25,969 nucleotides of DNA from positions 1-25,969 of the forward strand of contig JAUNNW010000003.1 in the NCBI GenBank assembly GCA_030531285.1, in the 5' to 3' direction. How positions within the stretch are numbered: the first letter of the stretch is position 1; every line of letters starts with the position of its first letter. The notes under the pieces are model-generated. The model made no database searches, had not been told where the DNA came from, and saw nothing but the letters and a program-made list of their open reading frames with translations. Origin of the DNA: Synergistaceae bacterium (GTDB lineage: Bacteria > Synergistota > Synergistia > Synergistales > Synergistaceae). Shown here one piece after another: positions 23,756 to 25,969 of the stretch. The position numbers and the translations under genes were made by a program.

Positions 23756-23803
23756 TATAATTTGTACTGTTGTCGCACTCCTATTCTGGCAACAGAAGGG
23801 AGG
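23756..23803 (+). promoter_or_regulatory. -10 element and 5' leader hairpin of small peptide gene A
   Basis: TATAAT (23756-23761) places the transcript start near 23767, exactly where CTGTTGTC (23767-23774) begins. That arm pairs with GGCAACAG (23788-23795). The loop contains CTCCT, which can pair with the purine-rich ribosome binding site directly after the stem (GGGAGG). The same leader occurs in locus B. The leader may hold back translation as in Fst mRNAs. A good -35 is not visible. Confidence 0.6.
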
Positions 23804-23811
23804 TGTCCGGT

Positions 23812-23901
23812 ATGAATAGAAACTCCATCACATTTCTGTTGTCTGTTGTGGCAAGTATAGTAGCATACTACATTTGCAAATGGCTGGACAGACACAAATA
23901 A
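23812..23901 (+). CDS. Fst-like hydrophobic peptide toxin, copy A (29 residues)
   Basis: 29 residues: a polar start (MNRNS), a single membrane helix (about residues 6-22, ITFLLSVVASIVAYYIC) and a charged tail KWLDRHK. The W-L-D-R tail after one membrane helix is the pattern of Fst/Ldr-type type I toxins (family knowledge). The GGGAGG ribosome binding site lies 8-14 bases ahead of the ATG. A hairpin terminator follows at 23922-23954, and a convergent antisense RNA gene reads back over it. Copy B has the same last ten residues. Toxicity is inferred. Confidence 0.75.
   Translation: MNRNSITFLLSVVASIVAYYICKWLDRHK
23822..23834 (+). repeat. Direct repeat of locus A, copy in the peptide gene
   Basis: ACTCCATCACATT, codons 4-8 of the peptide gene. 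The identical 13-mer recurs at 23968-23980 beyond the terminator, where it is read into the antisense RNA as its complement. Confidence 0.8.
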
Positions 23902-23921
23902 GCGGCAGCCAGCCTAAAATT

Positions 23922-23954
23922 GAACAGCCTCCGATGTACGGTCGGAGGCTGTTC
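23922..23954. terminator. Bidirectional terminator hairpin of locus A
   Basis: GAACAGCCTCCGA (23922-23934) and TCGGAGGCTGTTC (23942-23954) make a perfect 13-bp stem with a 7-base loop. The minus-strand side is followed by TTTT, so it ends the antisense RNA well; the plus-strand side has only a weak T run. Confidence 0.75.
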
Positions 23955-23967
23955 TGTGTCGGTATGT

Positions 23968-23980
23968 ACTCCATCACATT
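23968..23980 (+). repeat. Direct repeat of locus A, copy in the antisense gene
   Basis: Second copy of ACTCCATCACATT, close to the 5' end of the antisense RNA. A further TGTTG match follows both copies. Confidence 0.8.
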
Positions 23981-23999
23981 GGTGTTGCTTACATTCGTA

Positions 24000-24027
24000 A
24001 TTATATCATTGAAAAACAAATCGTCAA
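24000..24027 (-). promoter_or_regulatory. Promoter of antisense RNA A
   Basis: TTGACG (24027-24022), 16 bases, TATAAT (24005-24000) on the minus strand, converging on peptide gene A. It is nearer consensus than the toxin promoter. Confidence 0.8.
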
Positions 24028-24217
24028 GCAGACAAGAAAACAGGAACCCTTGAATCTGAACCTGAAACATTGAAACATTTGAAACAGTGTAGATTGTATA
24101 TTGTAAATATCTTGAAAAGGTGCATTATATTTGACAAATAAATCTTGAAAAGGTGACAACCGGACTATGAAGAGAAAAATCTACGACTCCATGCTCAAGT
24201 GGAAAGAAATTACCGTC
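24028..24217. other. Gene-free stretch with a 14-bp direct repeat
   Basis: No supported gene. ATCTTGAAAAGGTG occurs at 24109-24122 and 24142-24155 (33-base offset). A CAGGAACCC box near 24040 matches the start of the two later shared hairpins (24863 and 25477). The rest is low-complexity GAAAC-rich sequence and looks like decayed DNA. Confidence 0.45.
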
Positions 24218-24245
24218 TTGCCAATGACAAAAAATATTGTATAAT
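24218..24245 (+). promoter_or_regulatory. Promoter of the type III antitoxin RNA
   Basis: TTGCCA (24218-24223), 16 bases, TATAAT (24240-24245). The transcript would start near 24252 and run through the structured RNA. Confidence 0.75.
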
Positions 24246-24251
24246 TTGAAT

Positions 24252-24370
24252 ATCAAATCAGCACAACATTTTGCTTCGCCAAAAGATGACGAGTGACGGT
24301 TTTGACTCGTCGGTAAAATAAAGATAACCGAGCGAAGAATACAGGCGGGATTGCAAAATCCCGCCTTTTT
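24252..24370 (+). ncRNA. Type III antitoxin-like RNA with pseudoknot
   Basis: The RNA upstream of the broken toxin gene can fold as one unit. An outer helix CTTCGC (24274-24279) with GCGAAG (24332-24337) encloses a 7-bp hairpin GACGAGT (24288-24294) with ACTCGTC (24305-24311). Its loop CGGTT (24297-24301) can pair with AACCG (24326-24330) in an H-type pseudoknot. A terminator follows at 24344-24370. Promoter, pseudoknot RNA, terminator and toxin in this order are the layout of ToxIN/TenpIN/CptIN loci. No tandem repeats of the RNA are obvious; a single unit is present. Confidence 0.6.
24344..24370 (+). terminator. Terminator between type III RNA and toxin gene
   Basis: GGCGGGATT (24344-24352) and AATCCCGCC (24357-24365), 9-bp stem, GCAA loop, then TTTTT. 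In type III loci such a terminator sets the ratio of antitoxin RNA to toxin mRNA. Confidence 0.9.
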
Positions 24371-24382
24371 AGAGAGAAAAAC

Positions 24383-24848
24383 ATGGCTGCTGTTATGGAA
24401 ATCCATCAACTGACCCCGCAGTTCTTTGTTGACTACCCGTCAGCGCAATATCCGTAACTTATGCACAAGCAGGGCAGACCTTATAACTGTCTGCTCATAG
24501 ATTTGCACATGGATTATTGTATCTGCATACCATTTCGTTCAGAAATACAACATAAAAACGCCTATATGTTCAAGAACTCTGTGCGGTCGCAGCGCAAAAA
24601 ATCCGGTCTTGACTACTCAAAAACAGTTATAGTGACTGATGACAGATACTTTTCGACAGCAAATACCGTTGTAGATAGAGATGAATACATGGAAACATCC
24701 GCAAACATTGCTGACTGAGATTATTAGATACGTTGATGACTACATAGCACATGTTACAGGCAATATAATCTTACATTCCCGCGATTTCTTAAGGTGATAC
24801 AACTACTCTACCCTCAAATACTTCCACAAAGAACTTGGAATTGAATAA
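24383..24848 (+). pseudogene. Broken type III toxin gene (ToxN/TenpN-like)
   Basis: The frame starts at ATG 24383 (or 24395) with MEIHQLTPQFFVDYPSAQYP and meets a TAA at 24455-24457, in the middle of the expected first strand. The same frame goes on from 24461: KQGRPYNCLLIDL, CICIPFRSEIQHKNAY, KKSGLDYSKTVIVTDDRY, a pattern I associate with endoribonuclease toxins of type III systems. A frameshift near 24713 leads to TEIIRYVDDYIAHVTG, then a TGA at 24795-24797 interrupts just before YNYSTLKYFHKELGIE and the terminal stop (24846-24848). Two nonsense codons and one frameshift mean it cannot make a full toxin. The RNA part upstream is much better kept. Confidence 0.7.
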
Positions 24849-24862
24849 TCACACACAAAAAA

Positions 24863-24890
24863 CAGGAACCCCGTTAAAGGATTCCTGCTT
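24863..24890 (+). terminator. Terminator of the broken toxin gene (shared hairpin 1)
   Basis: CAGGAA (24863-24868) and TTCCTG (24882-24887) close a hairpin containing CCCCGTTAAAGG, followed by CTTTTCTG. Preceded by an A-run. A near copy lies at 25477-25505. Confidence 0.65.
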
Positions 24891-24931
24891 TTCTGTTGTG
24901 TCAGACAAGTTTTCAGCAGAATTAAAATATT

Positions 24932-24960
24932 AAGAGGCTTCCGTATGGCAGAAGCCTCTT
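24932..24960. terminator. Hairpin, possible bidirectional terminator
   Basis: AAGAGGCTTC (24932-24941) and GAAGCCTCTT (24951-24960) form a perfect 10-bp stem with a 9-base loop. Minus-strand readers would meet an AT-rich TATTTTAATT tail. No gene on either side is clearly served by it; it resembles the stems of loci A and B in its GAGGC core only. Confidence 0.45.
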
Positions 24961-25060
24961 AGAAATGCGCCGTAAAAATGCCTAAAATCGGCTCAAATTA
25001 CCCGCGCTTTTAATTGAAACAAATTACATGCCTCATTATCCGAATTTTCTTGTTCATAAC

Positions 25061-25089
25061 TTGCTTTATTGCATATAGTGGTCTATAAT
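25061..25089 (+). promoter_or_regulatory. Promoter of the truncated ATPase gene
   Basis: TTGCTT (25061-25066), 17 bases, TATAAT (25084-25089). The -10 is part of an inverted repeat TCTATAA-TTATAGA (25082-25099), which could be an operator. Confidence 0.65.
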
Positions 25090-25142
25090 TTGTTATAGAA
25101 TCCCGACGTTGCGTCGTAAATCTATAATGGAGAGTGGCTCAA

Positions 25143-25443
25143 ATGATACTCAGACCCCGCTATTTAGAGCAGTTAAAGGACTATATGTGGGATGGACAAA
25201 TTAAGGTTATTACCGGTATTCGCCGTTGCGGAAAATCTGTGCTTTTGTTTGAACTTTTTTACAATTATCTGCTTGATACCGGTGTACAACCAAAAAACAT
25301 TATCCGGCTTGAGCTTGACAAGCGCAGAGATGCACGTTTCAGAAATCCGGTGCGGCTTGCCGCGTAACTACACCGACGAAAACGGAATACTGCACTGCAG
25401 CGTCACAGACTTTTTGCTAAATCCGAATCTGCCGGGTATGTAG
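25143..25443 (+). pseudogene. Internally deleted AAA ATPase (AAA_14/DUF4143 type)
   Basis: Starts at ATG 25143 (GTG at 25134 is an alternative; GGAGAG lies upstream). The first 75 codons read ILRPRYLEQLKDYMWDGQIK then VITGIRRCGKSVLLFELFYN with the Walker A GIRRCGKS and LELDKRRDARFRNP, the beginning of the large AAA_14/DUF4143 ATPase family of about 400 residues. At about 25350 the sequence jumps, in another frame, to NYTDENGILHCSVTDFLLNPN, which resembles the C-terminal end of the same family. The central part, including Walker B and DUF4143, is missing. A deletion of about 1 kb is the simplest explanation. Confidence 0.75.
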
Positions 25444-25470
25444 CATGATATAACTCTGCTCATAATCCGC

Positions 25471-25505
25471 AAAAAACAGGAACCCCGTTAAAGGGTTTCT
25501 GCTTT
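25471..25505 (+). terminator. Terminator after the ATPase remnant (shared hairpin 2)
   Basis: CAGGAACCC (25477-25485) pairs with GGGTTTCTG (25493-25501, one G-U), then CTTTG. Twenty-odd bases are shared with the hairpin at 24863, including the A-run before it and the CGTTAAA loop. Both follow a decayed gene, so the hairpin may have travelled as the tail of a cassette. Confidence 0.65.
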
Positions 25506-25548
25506 GTCATAAGACTCTCTAAACTGTAAACATATCGGAATTTGACAG

Positions 25549-25596
25549 TATAATTATACTGTTGTCGCACTCCTATTCTGGCAACAGAAAGGAGGT
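25549..25596 (+). promoter_or_regulatory. -10 element and 5' leader hairpin of small peptide gene B
   Basis: Same layout as locus A: GAATTTGACAGTATAAT, then CTGTTGTC paired with GGCAACAG around a loop with CTCCT, then the AAGGAGG ribosome binding site. The loop CTCCT is perfectly complementary to AGGAG. Sequence is almost identical to locus A up to the ribosome binding site, while further upstream the two loci diverge. Confidence 0.6.
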
Positions 25597-25602
25597 GCAG
25601 CT

Positions 25603-25692
25603 ATGAAAACAAGACTCGTCACGTTTCTCGTATCTGTCATGGCAAGTGTAGTCGCATTCTACATTTGCAAATGGCTGGACAGACACAAATAA
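25603..25692 (+). CDS. Fst-like hydrophobic peptide toxin, copy B (29 residues)
   Basis: 29 residues: MKTR start, one membrane helix (about 5-22, LVTFLVSVMASVVAFYIC) and the tail KWLDRHK identical to copy A. The first codons differ from copy A, exactly where the locus-specific direct repeat lies. AAGGAGG is 6-12 bases upstream. A convergent antisense promoter (25815-25788) and the 12-bp terminator stem complete the locus. All parts look intact. Toxicity is inferred from resemblance to Fst/Ldr peptides. Confidence 0.75.
   Translation: MKTRLVTFLVSVMASVVAFYICKWLDRHK
25611..25625 (+). repeat. Direct repeat of locus B, copy in the peptide gene
   Basis: AAGACTCGTCACGTT. The second copy at 25755-25769 differs by one base (CGTC to CATC). 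In an RNA-RNA duplex this difference gives a G-U pair, so pairing is kept. Confidence 0.75.
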
Positions 25693-25710
25693 GCGGCAGC
25701 CAGCCTAACA

Positions 25711-25740
25711 AAGAGCCTCCGATCGCACTCGGAGGCTCTT
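25711..25740. terminator. Bidirectional terminator hairpin of locus B
   Basis: AAGAGCCTCCGA (25711-25722) and TCGGAGGCTCTT (25729-25740), perfect 12-bp stem, 6-base loop. Compared with locus A, the base pairs at the foot of the stem have changed on both sides (ACAGCC/GGCTGT against AGAGCC/GGCTCT), a compensatory change that supports the fold. Confidence 0.8.
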
Positions 25741-25754
25741 CTGCGTAACTATGA

Positions 25755-25769
25755 AAGACTCATCACGTT
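25755..25769 (+). repeat. Direct repeat of locus B, copy in the antisense gene
   Basis: AAGACTCATCACGTT, 14 of 15 bases identical with 25611-25625; TGTTGCTTAC after it is shared with locus A. Confidence 0.75.
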
Positions 25770-25787
25770 GTGTTGCTTACAACAGGG

Positions 25788-25815
25788 ATTATAACACTGC
25801 CGATACGATTGTCAA
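25788..25815 (-). promoter_or_regulatory. Promoter of antisense RNA B
   Basis: TTGACA (25815-25810), 16 bases, TATAAT (25793-25788) on the minus strand. Both hexamers match the sigma-70 consensus exactly. Confidence 0.85.
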
Positions 25816-25834
25816 GCGCGTCGCATCCATAGAA

Positions 25835-25865
25835 CAAAAAACAACCCCCGACGGCAGTCGGGGGT
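25835..25865 (-). terminator. Terminator of the right-edge minus-strand mini-gene
   Basis: ACCCCCGAC (25844-25852) and GTCGGGGGT (25857-25865), 9-bp stem, 4-base loop; the minus strand continues with TTGTTTTTTG. It ends transcripts entering from the right and isolates the antisense promoter of locus B. Confidence 0.85.
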
Positions 25866-25891
25866 GTAACAAAAACAAAGGAGGTATATGA

Positions 25892-25948
25892 TTAACTGTT
25901 AAAACAGATTGGTTGCGTTGCAATATCAAATGTTATTTCACAACACAT
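25892..25948 (-). CDS. 18-residue cysteine-containing mini-ORF
   Basis: On the minus strand AAGGAGG (25963-25957) lies 8 bases before an ATG (25948). The frame MCCEITFDIATQPICFNS is followed by TAA, and the terminator starts 27 bases later. The perfect ribosome binding site and terminator suggest a translated peptide, perhaps the last gene of an operon that enters from outside the window, or a leader or precursor peptide. Three cysteines in 18 residues is notable. Homology unknown to me. Confidence 0.4.
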   Translation of the reverse strand: MCCEITFDIATQPICFNS

Positions 25949-25969
25949 TTTTACTACCTCCTTATTTTT

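Larger units (their letters stand above)
23915..23993 (-). ncRNA. Antisense antitoxin RNA of locus A
   Basis: Predicted RNA of about 75-80 bases, started by a consensus promoter (TTGACG-16-TATAAT, 24027-24000) on the minus strand and ended by the shared hairpin. It is complementary to the toxin mRNA through the terminator stem-loop and through the ACTCCATCACATT repeat, the same two contacts used by RNA II of the par locus (established for Fst). Ends are estimated from the -10 and the T run. Confidence 0.65.
25704..25781 (-). ncRNA. Antisense antitoxin RNA of locus B
   Basis: Predicted RNA of about 75-80 bases from the minus-strand promoter TTGACA-16-TATAAT (25815-25788) to the shared hairpin. 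It carries the complement of the locus B repeat near its 5' end and the complement of the terminator loop near its 3' end. Same arrangement as RNA A. Confidence 0.65.

Noticed and set aside
24109..24155. CRISPR-like array
   Set aside because: Only two 14-bp copies, the repeat is too short, and no cas genes are present.
24932..24960. Perfect 10-bp hairpin with a GAGGC core, considered as the terminator of a third decayed Fst-like locus
   Set aside because: No peptide frame, no direct repeat and no antisense promoter could be found around it; the similarity is limited to a few bases of the stem.

Overview
The window looks like chromosomal DNA of an anaerobic, probably gut-type bacterium. The moderately GC-rich backbone carries a HydF [FeFe]-hydrogenase maturase, a TRAP transporter, an opine-type dehydrogenase and a CdaR-type regulator. 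This mix fits the Synergistota (Cloacibacillus/Synergistes-like) best. The assignment is inferred from gene content only; no rRNA or tRNA marker is visible.

Layout. (1) 1-4960: a visibly AT-rich island with a four-gene minus-strand operon encoding a CxxCxxCC YkgJ-like protein, a TerB-like protein, an HNH-like protein with a glycine-rich hydrophobic segment, and an 817-residue membrane protein with an internally duplicated membrane module. No function is known to me; it has the look of a defence, stress or toxin-delivery cassette. (2) 5018-6228: a small XRE regulator convergent with a WYL regulator. (3) 6336-13515: a long minus-strand gene train: copA with a C-terminal CopZ-like domain preceded by its own ribosome binding site, an alpha/beta hydrolase, an M23 peptidase, plsC, hydF, and a CNNM/CorC-type transporter ending at a terminator. 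(4) 13634-15329: plus-strand RNase HI-like gene and a solitary HisD homologue that resembles the HpsN/sulfopropanediol dehydrogenase branch more than biosynthetic HisD. (5) 15409-22526: a minus-strand module with a secreted HAD phosphatase, TRAP DctM/DctQ/DctP, an octopine/nopaline dehydrogenase-family enzyme and its likely regulator CdaR. It is probably an uptake and oxidation module for a small organic acid, amino-acid or opine-like compound. (6) 22719-23540: a secreted coiled-coil protein of unknown function.

(7) 23600-25969 is the most unusual part: about 2.4 kb with no intact ordinary-sized gene but dense with small RNA-regulated elements. Two copies of a 29-codon hydrophobic peptide gene each carry a 5' hairpin, a strong ribosome binding site, a bidirectional hairpin terminator, and a convergent consensus promoter for an antisense RNA. 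A locus-specific direct repeat occurs both in the peptide gene and in the antisense gene. This is the architecture of the Fst/par type I toxin-antitoxin loci. Between the copies lie a broken type III (ToxIN/TenpIN-like) toxin gene with its promoter, pseudoknot-capable RNA and terminator still recognisable, and an internally deleted AAA (DUF4143-type) ATPase gene. A winged-helix gene remnant precedes copy A, and an 18-codon minus-strand ORF with a perfect ribosome binding site and a terminator lies at the right edge. The region reads as a graveyard of addiction modules in which the two type I loci appear intact.
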